Shown piece by piece: positions 14,462-22,043 of a stretch of 34,561 bases of DNA; positions within the stretch are counted from its first letter, which is position 1, and every line of letters starts with the position of its first letter. The stretch spans positions 1 through 34,561 of the forward strand of contig CAJKCQ010000015.1 in assembly GCA_905198475.1 (NCBI GenBank), read 5' to 3'. The stretch is from an uncultured Sutterella sp. Lineage in GTDB: Bacteria; Pseudomonadota; Gammaproteobacteria; Burkholderiales; Burkholderiaceae_F. The notes under the pieces were generated by a model, which was not told the origin of the DNA, ran no database searches, and saw only the letters and a program-made list of their open reading frames with translations. Position numbers and translations under genes: made by a program.

Positions 14462-15424
14462 ATGTCCCGCGTTCTCAACATCGGCTCGCTCAACATCGAC
14501 TACGTCTACCAGGTGCCGCACTTCCTGCGGGGCGGCGAAACCCTAGCGGCCTACCGCCGCGCGGTGCACATCGGCGGCAAGGGCCTCAACCAGAGCGTGG
14601 CGCTCGCCCGCGCGGGCCTGAAGGTCTCCCACGCCGGCATGGTGGGTTCGGACGGCGGCTTCCTCAAGGCCTTCCTTGCGAACGAAGGCGTCGACACCTC
14701 GCTCGTCAAGGTGCTCGAGAACGAACCGTCGGGCCACACCTTCATTCAGGTGATTCCCGAGGCTGAGAACGCCATCCTCTACTACCCCGGCACGAACGTG
14801 CGCCTCACGCGCAGCTTCGTGAAGGAGGTGATCGAAGGCTTCTGCCAGGGCGACGCGCTCCTCGTGCAGAACGAGACGAGCGCCGTGCGCGACGCGATCG
14901 AGCTCGGTCTCGAGAAGGGCATGCGCGTGATCCTCAATCCCTCGCCCTTCGACCGTCAGGCGCCGCTCTATCCGCTCAACCGCCTCTCTGCGCTCGTGCT
15001 CAATGAAACCGAAGCCGAAGGGCTCCTCGCGATGGAGAAGGCCGAGAAGACGCTCGAAGAGCAGCTCGCGATGGTCGAGGAGCTCGGCCGCCGCTACCCC
15101 GACACGGTGCTTTTGGTCACCCTCGGCAGCCGCGGCGTCGCCGTGAAGCAGCCGGGCTTCGCCGTGGAGCACCTTCCCGCCTTCCGCGTCCACGCGGTCG
15201 ACACCACCGGCGCGGGCGACACCTTCACGGGTTACGCCGTGCGCGCGCTCATGCGCGCCTGGAAGCTCGAGGAGCAGGGCATCGCCGCCGAGCGCCGCCA
15301 CGCCGTCCTGATGGAGGGCCTCAAGTTCGCCGCCATGGCCGCCGCCATGTCGGTGACGAAGGCGGGTTCGGCCGAGTCGATCCCGACCTTCGACGACGTG
15401 GACACCGCGATCCTTTCGCTCTGA
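14462..15424 (+). CDS. rbsK: PfkB-family sugar kinase, probable ribokinase
   Basis: This 320-residue cytoplasmic kinase transfers phosphate from ATP to a sugar, most likely ribose to ribose 5-phosphate. N-terminal GSLNIDYVYQVPHFLRGGE and HIGGKGLNQSVALARAG match the ribokinase substrate-binding region and PfkB signature 1. DTTGAGDTFTGY (about residues 246-257) is signature 2, with the GAGD aspartate as catalytic base. ATG 14462 has AAGGA 9 bases upstream; the open frame extending to 14141 has noncoding composition. The neighbouring nucleoside hydrolase supplies free ribose, which supports the assignment. A related PfkB sugar or nucleoside kinase remains possible. Confidence 0.85.
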   Translation: MSRVLNIGSLNIDYVYQVPHFLRGGETLAAYRRAVHIGGKGLNQSVALARAGLKVSHAGMVGSDGGFLKAFLANEGVDTSLVKVLENEPSGHTFIQVIPEAENAILYYPGTNVRLTRSFVKEVIEGFCQGDALLVQNETSAVRDAIELGLEKGMRVILNPSPFDRQAPLYPLNRLSALVLNETEAEGLLAMEKAEKTLEEQLAMVEELGRRYPDTVLLVTLGSRGVAVKQPGFAVEHLPAFRVHAVDTTGAGDTFTGYAVRALMRAWKLEEQGIAAERRHAVLMEGLKFAAMAAAMSVTKAGSAESIPTFDDVDTAILSL

Positions 15425-15473
15425 CCGCGCTCCCGCCCGCGCGCCGCGCCTCCAGATTGAAGGAACTTCCGAA

Positions 15474-16442
15474 ATGACGACCACCCCTCAGAAGGCGGCG
15501 CCGCGCCGCATCATCCTCGACTGCGACCCCGGGTGTGACGACGCCGCGGCGATTCTGCTCGCCGCGGGCTCGCCCGACGTGGAGCTCCTTGCCCTCACGA
15601 CCGTCGCGGGCAACCAGACGATCGAGAAGGTCACTTCGAACGCGCTGCGCGTGCTGCGGGTCGCCGGCATCACGGACCTCCCCGTCGCGATGGGCGCCCG
15701 CCGGCCGCTCATCCGCCCGGCCATTGAGGCCGCGCCCGAGATCCACGGCGAAACCGGACTCGGGGGCCTCACCCAGGAGGAGCTTCCCGAAGCGGACATC
15801 GCGCTCGATCCGCGTCCGGCCGCGCAGCTGATCGTCGACGTCGTGATGCGTGAGCCCGCCGGCACGGTGACGCTCGTTCCGACCGGTCCCCTCACCAACA
15901 TCGCGCTCGCCGCGCGGCTCGAACCCCGCATCGTCTCCCGTGTGAAGGAGGTGGTGCTGATGGGCGGCGCCTGCCGCGAGGGCAACGCCACGGCCTGTGC
16001 GGAATTCAACGTCGAGAACGACCCCGAGGCCGCCCACATCGTCTTCGAGGAGCCCTGGAAGGTGACGATGATCGGGCTCGACCTCACGTATCAGGCGCGT
16101 GCGAACGTCGCGGTGCGCGAACGCATCCGCGCCGTGGGCACCAAGCCCGCCGAGCTCCTCTCGCGGATCCTCGACGACTATGCGGAAAACTACCGCGTTT
16201 GGCGCGGCTTCGATGCGCCGCCGCTGCACGACCCCTGCGCCGTCGCCTGCGTGATTGATCCGACGCTCATCACGCTGCGCCCTGCGCCGATTCACGTCGA
16301 ACTCAAGGGCGCGCTCACCACCGGCATGACGGTCGCGGACCTCCGCCGCCCGGTCGAAGGCGAATGCCACACGATCGCGGGGCTCGGAATCGTCGTGGAC
16401 CGCTTCTGGGATCTGATGATCGACGCGGTGAAGCGCCTCTGA
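15474..16442 (+). CDS. Inosine-uridine-preferring nucleoside hydrolase family protein
   Basis: This 322-residue enzyme hydrolyses the N-glycosidic bond of ribonucleosides, giving base and ribose. The Ca-binding N-terminal motif appears as DCDPGCDDA (residues 16-24), where D16, D18, D22 and D23 fit the family pattern DxDPGxDD. VTLVPTGPLTNIALA, EVVLMGGA and FNVENDPEAA are typical, as is the late HDPCAVA motif containing a Ca ligand. GAAGGAAC precedes the ATG. It lies 49 bases after the ribokinase gene, forming a salvage pair. It resembles RihA/RihB/IunH; base preference cannot be deduced. Confidence 0.9.
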   Translation: MTTTPQKAAPRRIILDCDPGCDDAAAILLAAGSPDVELLALTTVAGNQTIEKVTSNALRVLRVAGITDLPVAMGARRPLIRPAIEAAPEIHGETGLGGLTQEELPEADIALDPRPAAQLIVDVVMREPAGTVTLVPTGPLTNIALAARLEPRIVSRVKEVVLMGGACREGNATACAEFNVENDPEAAHIVFEEPWKVTMIGLDLTYQARANVAVRERIRAVGTKPAELLSRILDDYAENYRVWRGFDAPPLHDPCAVACVIDPTLITLRPAPIHVELKGALTTGMTVADLRRPVEGECHTIAGLGIVVDRFWDLMIDAVKRL

Positions 16443-16529
16443 CGCACTTCGCGCGCGGGAACGCGCCGGAACATTCCGAAAGGCTTTTCCGCCGCCGTCG
16501 GGAAAACAAGGAAGGACGCTCTTTCTAGA

Positions 16530-17792
16530 ATGGGAGGCCGCGTCCTTCGTCCTTTCCGGAGGCCCGGAGGGCGCCGTCATTCGACCTTCCGCACCCCTGC
16601 CGGTCCCGTCCTCATGCTCGCCCTCGGGGCGGCGGCCGTCGACTGGATCGTCTTCGAGCGCGTGGACTATCTCGCCGACGTGCAGATCGTCACCCCGATC
16701 GAATATTCCCAGACGCTCTACGCCCGCGGAGACTATCGGACGGCCGAGGAGTACGCGCGGCTCTTTCTCTCGCTTCCCGGTGTGTCGGCGGCGCAAACGC
16801 CCGGGCGCGAAGTGGCGGAGGTACTTAAGCGCGCCGAAGCCGTGCGCGCGTCTCCGGGCTACGTTGCCGCCGAGACCATGAAGGGCTTCTTCACGGGCGG
16901 GAGCGCCGAAACCTACGGCGAGGCCGCGGGCTTCGCCTCTGACCTCACGGCCGTGGGCGACGTGCGGGACCTCTTGAGGGAGTCCGCCCGCTGGTACGCG
17001 GGCGAGCCTGTGGACGCCTTCACCGCGGGGCTCTCCGCCCTCGGCATCGTGCTCACGGCCGCGGCGCTCACGCCGGAAGCGCCCGCCGCCGCGACGGCGA
17101 AGGGCGCGGTGTCGATCCTCAAGATCGCCAAGCGCGCGGGGAAGCTCCCGCCCCGGATCGAGCGCGAGCTCGTCGAGGCGGCGGCGGAACCTTGGGCCGT
17201 GATCAGGCACGTGGCGCCCCTGGACGCCGCGGTGGAGGCGGGCGCAAGAGGCGGCGCCAAGGCCGCCTGGAGTTCGTTCCTGCAAGAGCTCGACGCCGGG
17301 AGGACCGCGCTCGCGGCCGAAGGCGTGCGGGCGGCGAAAAAGCTCGAATCCCTCGGCGGCCTCACGCGGTGCGCCGCGACGCAGGGACTCGGCGCCGCGC
17401 TCGAAGTTCTCAACCGCTCGGAAAACCTCGCCGACATACCGCGCGTCGTGCGCACGGCCGAGAAGCTGGGCGGCGACGCGGCGGCCGTGCTCCGCTTCGG
17501 TGGCCCCGGCATCGTGCGGGCGGTGGAGAAGCGCGGTGTCGCCGAGGTGATGAGCGTCTACCGCTTCGGGCCCGAGGTCGTGAAGCTTCTCGACCGACTG
17601 CCCGCGAAGACGGTGCTGCGCGACGTGCGCCACTTCATGGCGGCGACCTCGCGGGCGTCCTACCGGATGATGAAGCGGGGAGTGCGGATTTTTGAAGGCG
17701 CGGCGGCGATGCTCTCATCGGTGCTCTCAGTCGCTGGATGGGCGGGAAGACTTGCCGCTCGACGCGTGCGCCGGCGCACGGAACCGCAGTAG
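16530..17792 (+). CDS. Hypothetical protein, 420 residues, with helical membrane-like segments
   Basis: This is a real gene by composition and length, but its function is not recognised. An Arg-rich N-terminus (1-25) leads into a hydrophobic segment (PVLMLALGAAAVDWIVF, about 26-42), suggesting a membrane anchor or signal. A tetratricopeptide-like helical stretch follows (YARGDYRTAEEYARLFLSL). A Gly/Ala-rich hydrophobic region around 160-190 (DAFTAGLSALGIVLTAAALTP) comes next. The rest is Ala-rich helices ending in a basic tail. The start could also be ATG 16614, just before the hydrophobic segment. AGGA lies 13 bases before the first ATG. It is downstream of the nucleoside salvage pair and ends at a bidirectional terminator. 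Confidence 0.72.
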   Translation: MGGRVLRPFRRPGGRRHSTFRTPAGPVLMLALGAAAVDWIVFERVDYLADVQIVTPIEYSQTLYARGDYRTAEEYARLFLSLPGVSAAQTPGREVAEVLKRAEAVRASPGYVAAETMKGFFTGGSAETYGEAAGFASDLTAVGDVRDLLRESARWYAGEPVDAFTAGLSALGIVLTAAALTPEAPAAATAKGAVSILKIAKRAGKLPPRIERELVEAAAEPWAVIRHVAPLDAAVEAGARGGAKAAWSSFLQELDAGRTALAAEGVRAAKKLESLGGLTRCAATQGLGAALEVLNRSENLADIPRVVRTAEKLGGDAAAVLRFGGPGIVRAVEKRGVAEVMSVYRFGPEVVKLLDRLPAKTVLRDVRHFMAATSRASYRMMKRGVRIFEGAAAMLSSVLSVAGWAGRLAARRVRRRTEPQ

Positions 17793-17813
17793 TTCGACCA
17801 AGCAGGCATGAAA

Positions 17814-17851
17814 AAACGGAGGACTTCCGGAAAGGAAGAAGTCCTCCGTTT
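17814..17851. terminator. Bidirectional intrinsic terminator
   Basis: A 14-bp perfect stem (17814-17827 with 17838-17851, AAACGGAGGACTTC and complement) has A-rich DNA on the left and T residues on the right. On the - strand it is followed by TTTTTT-type sequence. It would end both the hypothetical gene to the left and the leftward porin transcript. Confidence 0.88.
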
Positions 17852-17942
17852 GGGCGTCGGGCGCCGCTCAAAGGGGCGCCCCACGGATCAGGCTTCCAAA
17901 GCGGAGCGGGATCTCCCGGGAGTCCGCTTCGGCCTCACCCGA

Positions 17943-19091
17943 TTAGAAGCGGTGCACCATGCCGACGGTGAGCTCATAGCCCCAGGGCGTCGCTTCCGTG
18001 CCGGCCGCATCGTGAAGCTCAACCTTTTCCTGCGACCAGCCGCCCATCGCGTAGACGGCGGTGCGCTTCGAGAGGTTGTAGTCGTAGCCGACCGCAGCCA
18101 TCGTGCGCTTGAAGTCGACGTTGCCCTGGTTGTGCATGTCGCGGTGGCCGGCCATCACCTTGGCGACGCCGCCCGCAACCGGGACGTTCACGCCGACGTT
18201 GAAGCCGTAGCCGGTGACGAAGCCGTACTGCTGGTTGTTGAGCTGCTTGAGGCCGGCGGAAATGACTCCGGCGCGCTGAACGGTGCTGAGCTCCTGATCT
18301 TCGAAGTACTGGTAGAAGCCGACGAGCTTCACGCCGTTGTCGAACTTGTAGTTGCCGCCGAGGGTGACCGTGACGCCGTCGTCGTTAAACTTGTTGGTGC
18401 GCTGATTGCCGTACATCGTCGTGTCGGCGACGAGGACCGCCTCAACCGGGCCCTGCTGGAAGCGGACGGCGAGGGAGGCGTAGCGGTCGGCGTCGGCCAT
18501 GCCTTCACGGGAGGTCGTGTCGGCCTTGCTGTCGTTCTTGAAGGAGTACATCGCGTAGCCGGTGAAGCCCGCGACCGTGGGCGAACGGTAGGAAACGGCG
18601 TTGTCGACGCGCGTCCACATCGAGGCGGAGACGGCGCCCGAGCCGAAGGCCGAGGTGTAGTTCGCGAAGAGCGGATCGACCGCGCGGAAGAGGCCGTTGG
18701 CGGAGAGCACGGACCCGAAGATCGGCAGACGGCCGGCGGCGAGGGCGCCGAAGTCGCCCGACCACGTGAGGGAGGCCTCGCGGCCGAAGAGGCGGCTGTT
18801 CTGTTCGAGGCTGCCCGTGTCGGCTTCGAAGCCGTTCTCGAGCACGAAGGAGAGCTTCGTGCCGTTGCCGAGGTCTTCGCTGCCGCGGATGCCGAAGCGC
18901 GAACCGAATTCCTGGGCGTTGGTCATCTTGAGCGTGCCCGAACCGTCGACGCCGGCGTGGTCGGCGTCGGAGTAGATGTACGAGAGGCCGAGGTCGATCA
19001 CGCCGTAGACCTGGGCATCAGCCGCGGAGGCGGAGGTGGCGAGGGCGCCGAGGGAGCTGGCAAGGGCGAGCGCAAGGAGAGTCTTTTTCAT
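17943..19091 (-). CDS. Outer membrane porin, betaproteobacterial type
   Basis: This 382-residue precursor has a signal peptide (1-23, MKKTLLALALASSLGALATS then ASA) and a mature start ADAQVYGVIDLGLSYIY, typical of trimeric general porins of betaproteobacteria. Repeated amphipathic beta-strands, many Gly and aromatic residues and a C-terminal Phe (VGMVHRF), the outer-membrane insertion signal, all agree. It would admit small hydrophilic solutes. I chose ATG 19091 because it begins the signal peptide; upstream residues lack coding character. It lies 164 bases after the flavoprotein stop codon on the same strand, so it may be partly cotranscribed, perhaps supplying that enzyme's substrate. Confidence 0.93.
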   Translation of the reverse strand: MKKTLLALALASSLGALATSASAADAQVYGVIDLGLSYIYSDADHAGVDGSGTLKMTNAQEFGSRFGIRGSEDLGNGTKLSFVLENGFEADTGSLEQNSRLFGREASLTWSGDFGALAAGRLPIFGSVLSANGLFRAVDPLFANYTSAFGSGAVSASMWTRVDNAVSYRSPTVAGFTGYAMYSFKNDSKADTTSREGMADADRYASLAVRFQQGPVEAVLVADTTMYGNQRTNKFNDDGVTVTLGGNYKFDNGVKLVGFYQYFEDQELSTVQRAGVISAGLKQLNNQQYGFVTGYGFNVGVNVPVAGGVAKVMAGHRDMHNQGNVDFKRTMAAVGYDYNLSKRTAVYAMGGWSQEKVELHDAAGTEATPWGYELTVGMVHRF

Positions 19092-19255
19092 GATGCGAAA
19101 GGGAAAGCACCCTTCTTGAGAGGCCTTCCCGCTGTGTTCTGTGTGTGTTTTCTGCTCGGGCGCCGCACGGCCGGGCCGGCGGCGCTGAAGCGGGATCAGG
19201 GAAAACTGCGGAATTCGGAAGGAGAGCTCCGGAATTCCGCAGCGGCTCAAGGAGA

Positions 19256-20785
19256 TCAGCAGCCCTTGAACTTCATCGCCGTACGGGCGGCGATGCGGCC
19301 GAAGATCATGCAGTCGGCGACGGCGACGGTGCCGAGGCGCACCATGCCGTGCACGCCGCCCGTCGCCTCACCGGCGGCGTAGAGGCCGTTGATCGGGTTG
19401 CCGCGGCAGGAGAGCACCTGCGCGTTCTCGTTGATCTCGAGGCCGCCCATGCAGTGGTGGACGCGCGGCCAGAGGCGGACGGCGAGGAAGGGACCGTCGA
19501 CGTTGGGCTTGCTGTTGTCGAAGAACATGCAGTCGAAGTCCGGATCCTTCTTAGCCTTCATGTAGCTGTTGAAGGTGTCGTTGGTCTTCTGGAGCTGTTC
19601 GTACGGGATCTTCAGGTCGTCGGCCATGGCCTTGAGGGTCGGGTACTCCTTGATCACGCCGTTCTGACGGGCGTGGTCATAGAGCTCCTGGGTCATGTTC
19701 TTGCCGATGATCACGTTCTTCGCGTTCTCAAGCGACGTGTAGATGACGCAGGGATGGCCGATGGCGACGATGGCGTCGGCGCGGACCTTGCGGTTGCCGG
19801 TTTCCTTGATGAAGCGCTTGCCGGTGGCCGGATCGATCATCGGGCCGAAGCCGACGGCGGATTCAACGAAGAGCGGCGCGAGACCGAAGCCCTGTTCGTC
19901 GGGCGAGGTCCACGGCCCGAGCTGAATCCAGTCCATCTGAACGGTGTTGGCGCCGATTTCCTGCGCTTCCTGAATCATTTCGCCCGTGGCGCCCGGGTGG
20001 TTCGTCGAGCCGAACTTCTCGTTGAGGCGCGGGTCGTGCGACATGCGCATCTTGACGTTCTGCGAGAAGCCGCCGGCGGCGATCAGCACGCCCTTCGTGG
20101 CGCGGATGTAGGAGACCTTGCCCGTCGCTTCCTTGCCGAAGCGGTAGTCCGTGCGGACCTTGACGCCGAGGACGCACTTCTTGTCGTTGACGATCAGCTG
20201 GTCGACGATGCAGCGCAGACGCGGCGTGATGCCTTCTTCCTTGAGCTTGTTGAGCATCGGGACGATGAAGCCCGAGCCGGAGTTGTTCGTGACGGCGTGG
20301 GAGCGCTTCACGGAGTGGCCGCCGTGGTACGTAACGGCCTTGAACTTGACGCCGATCTTGTCGCGCAGCCAGTAGAAGTTCTCAACGGACTCGTCGGCGA
20401 TGCGGCGGGCGAGCTGCGGATGAGCGAGACCGCCGCCCGCCTTGACGATGTCGGCGTAGAGCAGGTCGGGCGAATCCTTGATGCCTTCCTTCTTCTGCAT
20501 GTCGGTGCCCGCGGCGGCGACGGCGCCGCCGTTGATGATGGAGTTGCCGCCCGGGAACGGCATCTTGTCAACGACGAGGATCTGGTCGGCGGGCATGCCG
20601 AGCTGACGGGCCTCAAGCGCGGCGGCGAGGCCGGCGAAGCCGGTGCCCACGATCACGAATTCCTTGGTTTCGTTCCACTTGATGTCCTTCGCTTCCGCAG
20701 CGGAAACCGTGCGGACGAACGCGAGGGAGCCGACGGCGGTCGCGGTGGCGGCGCCGAAGAGGTGGCGACGGGAAATATCAGTCAT
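19256..20785 (-). CDS. Tat-exported FAD-dependent fumarate/urocanate-reductase-like flavoprotein
   Basis: This 509-residue protein belongs to the FAD-binding family of flavocytochrome c fumarate reductase and urocanate reductase. A twin-arginine signal (SRRHLF at 5-10, cleavage near residue 30) sends it folded to the periplasm. GTGFAGLAAALEA (47-59) binds FAD. KRFIKETGNRKVR and HHCMGG...TGGVHGMVRLG carry the expected catalytic Arg and substrate-binding His/Arg positions. There is no CxxCH heme motif and no FMN-anchoring domain, so electrons must come from a separate cytochrome, not seen nearby. It probably reduces an unsaturated organic acid as a terminal electron acceptor. ATG 20785 has AAGGAG at 7 bases. 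The divergence of the substrate pocket makes the acceptor unknowable here. Confidence 0.88.
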   Translation of the reverse strand: MTDISRRHLFGAATATAVGSLAFVRTVSAAEAKDIKWNETKEFVIVGTGFAGLAAALEARQLGMPADQILVVDKMPFPGGNSIINGGAVAAAGTDMQKKEGIKDSPDLLYADIVKAGGGLAHPQLARRIADESVENFYWLRDKIGVKFKAVTYHGGHSVKRSHAVTNNSGSGFIVPMLNKLKEEGITPRLRCIVDQLIVNDKKCVLGVKVRTDYRFGKEATGKVSYIRATKGVLIAAGGFSQNVKMRMSHDPRLNEKFGSTNHPGATGEMIQEAQEIGANTVQMDWIQLGPWTSPDEQGFGLAPLFVESAVGFGPMIDPATGKRFIKETGNRKVRADAIVAIGHPCVIYTSLENAKNVIIGKNMTQELYDHARQNGVIKEYPTLKAMADDLKIPYEQLQKTNDTFNSYMKAKKDPDFDCMFFDNSKPNVDGPFLAVRLWPRVHHCMGGLEINENAQVLSCRGNPINGLYAAGEATGGVHGMVRLGTVAVADCMIFGRIAARTAMKFKGC

Positions 20786-20941
20786 TGGACTTCTCCTTGA
20801 AAGCATTGAGCTGCGGGAAGCGCGTGCACGCCTGCGGGAGGCGTCGGACTGCTGAATTCCGGGGCCGCCCCGCTCCTGACGGGGGACCGCGCACTACTTC
20901 TTCCGGCCGAGGTAAAGATTAATCAGGCCGGTCCGCCGGAG

Positions 20942-20963
20942 TACACCCAAGTACTTAGGTGTA
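20942..20963. promoter_or_regulatory. Operator-like palindrome upstream of the flavoprotein gene
   Basis: TACACC-C-AAGTACTT-A-GGTGTA is a 22-bp palindrome with a single mismatched pair, lying 157 bases before the flavoprotein start and after the GntR gene terminator. GntR/FCD regulators bind short palindromes with a GT..AC core, which is present. It is therefore a good candidate site for the regulator encoded at 21114-21803. An AT-rich GATTAAT about 20 bases downstream on the - strand may be part of the promoter. Confidence 0.6.
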
Positions 20964-21049
20964 TCCGTCTAGCGTTTCCCCTAATGGACTGATGACGAAA
21001 AACGCCGTTCTTTTTCTTTCGGCAGACCTCCGCAGCCGGCGGGGAGCCG

Positions 21050-21086
21050 GAAAAAAGAACGCCGGCCCCGTTGACGGGACCGGCGT
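21050..21086 (-). terminator. Intrinsic terminator of the GntR regulator gene
   Basis: A stem of ACGCCGG-TCCCG (21086-21075) and CGGGG-CCGGCGT (21070-21059) with one mismatch and a TCAA loop is followed on the - strand by TCTTTTTT. Adjacent T-rich and A-rich segments (21007-21018 and 21051-21060) can form a further inverted repeat. Confidence 0.8.
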
Positions 21087-21113
21087 GCGGATGGAGTGCG
21101 TGGACGCCCGGGA

Positions 21114-21803
21114 TCAAGCCGAGAACATGTCCACTTGTTCCTTGAGGTGCTTCGAGAGGAGTTCGCGCGCGAGCTCTTCGTCGCCGTGCTGGATCGCGCG
21201 CAGGAGTTCGCGCTCCTGACGGGCGATCGCCATGAAGAAGGGCGGATCGTTCTGCGGCAGTCGCGACGTGGTCTTTTCGAAATACGTGATGAGGGCGGCC
21301 GAGAAGACCTGCAGCACGCGGTTGCCGCAGGACTCGAGGAGGATGAGGTGGAACTCGCGGTCCCAGCGGTCCGCCTCCTCGGTGTTGCCCGCATTGGCCT
21401 CGATGCGGCAGATCGCGTCGTCGAGGCGTCCGAGGAGCGCCGGCGTCATGCGGCGCACGCAGAGCGGAATGATGTTCACTTCAATGAGGAGCCGCGCCTC
21501 GATGAACTCGCGGATGTCGAAGTTCGCGATGTCCATCTGCACCTGGATCTGCGAGGAGAGGTGCTTCGGGCCCATGGCGTTGACGGTCATGCCGCGCTTC
21601 GGAGCGCGGTCCACGATCCCCATCTGCGAGAGGACCGAGAGGGCCTTCCTCACCTTGTAGCGCGTCACGTTGAACCGTTCGGCGATCTCCGCCTCGGTGT
21701 CGATGCGGCCGCCCGCCTTTGCCTGACGCAGGATGTGCTTGTGGATGTCGCGAAAGAGCGTGTCCTCGTCGACGGGGGCGTCGGAGAGATATTTGGGATC
21801 CAC
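21114..21803 (-). CDS. GntR-family transcriptional regulator, FCD (FadR) subfamily
   Basis: This 229-residue repressor-type regulator has an N-terminal winged helix-turn-helix (TEAEIAERFNVTRYKVRKAL...GIVDRAPKRG, about 38-72) and a C-terminal all-helical FCD ligand domain. Such domains usually bind carboxylic acids through a metal held by Asp and three His. Here WDREFH and SKHL supply Asp and two His, but the central His of the usual EHR motif is replaced (RQER). The start is GTG 21803 with AAGGA 9 bases upstream. It lies upstream of the flavoprotein gene on the same strand and probably controls it and itself, via palindromes at 20942 and 21934. Confidence 0.9.
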   Translation of the reverse strand: MDPKYLSDAPVDEDTLFRDIHKHILRQAKAGGRIDTEAEIAERFNVTRYKVRKALSVLSQMGIVDRAPKRGMTVNAMGPKHLSSQIQVQMDIANFDIREFIEARLLIEVNIIPLCVRRMTPALLGRLDDAICRIEANAGNTEEADRWDREFHLILLESCGNRVLQVFSAALITYFEKTTSRLPQNDPPFFMAIARQERELLRAIQHGDEELARELLSKHLKEQVDMFSA

Positions 21804-21926
21804 GGCTTTTGGTCCTTCGGGGTGTGGTTGAGGGCGGAATGGGGAGCTGCGGCCGCCGGCAGGAAAATGGGCGGACGCGTCCGGGCTGCGGGGCTCTCCG
21901 GGGCGCTTGGTCGTGCTAGGGAGACC

Positions 21927-21955
21927 ATCTTATTTGTCGACAATGTTCGACGAAA
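21927..21955 (-). promoter_or_regulatory. GntR gene promoter with overlapping operator-like repeat
   Basis: TTTCGT (21955-21950), a 17-base spacer and TAAGAT (21932-21927) form a moderate promoter. The spacer contains the perfect palindrome TTGTCGACAA (21934-21943), next to TTCGACGAA (21946-21954), so two TCGA-centred half-sites overlap the promoter. This arrangement suits autoregulation. The sequence differs from the palindrome at 20942, so different regulators are possible. Confidence 0.5.
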
Positions 21956-22043
21956 CGCATTTTATACGTGCTCAGCACGGGCGTGCGCGGCGGGGAGCCT
22001 CCGCTCCCGCCGCCGCAGGGGGCGGAGGGACGCTCCGGAGCGG

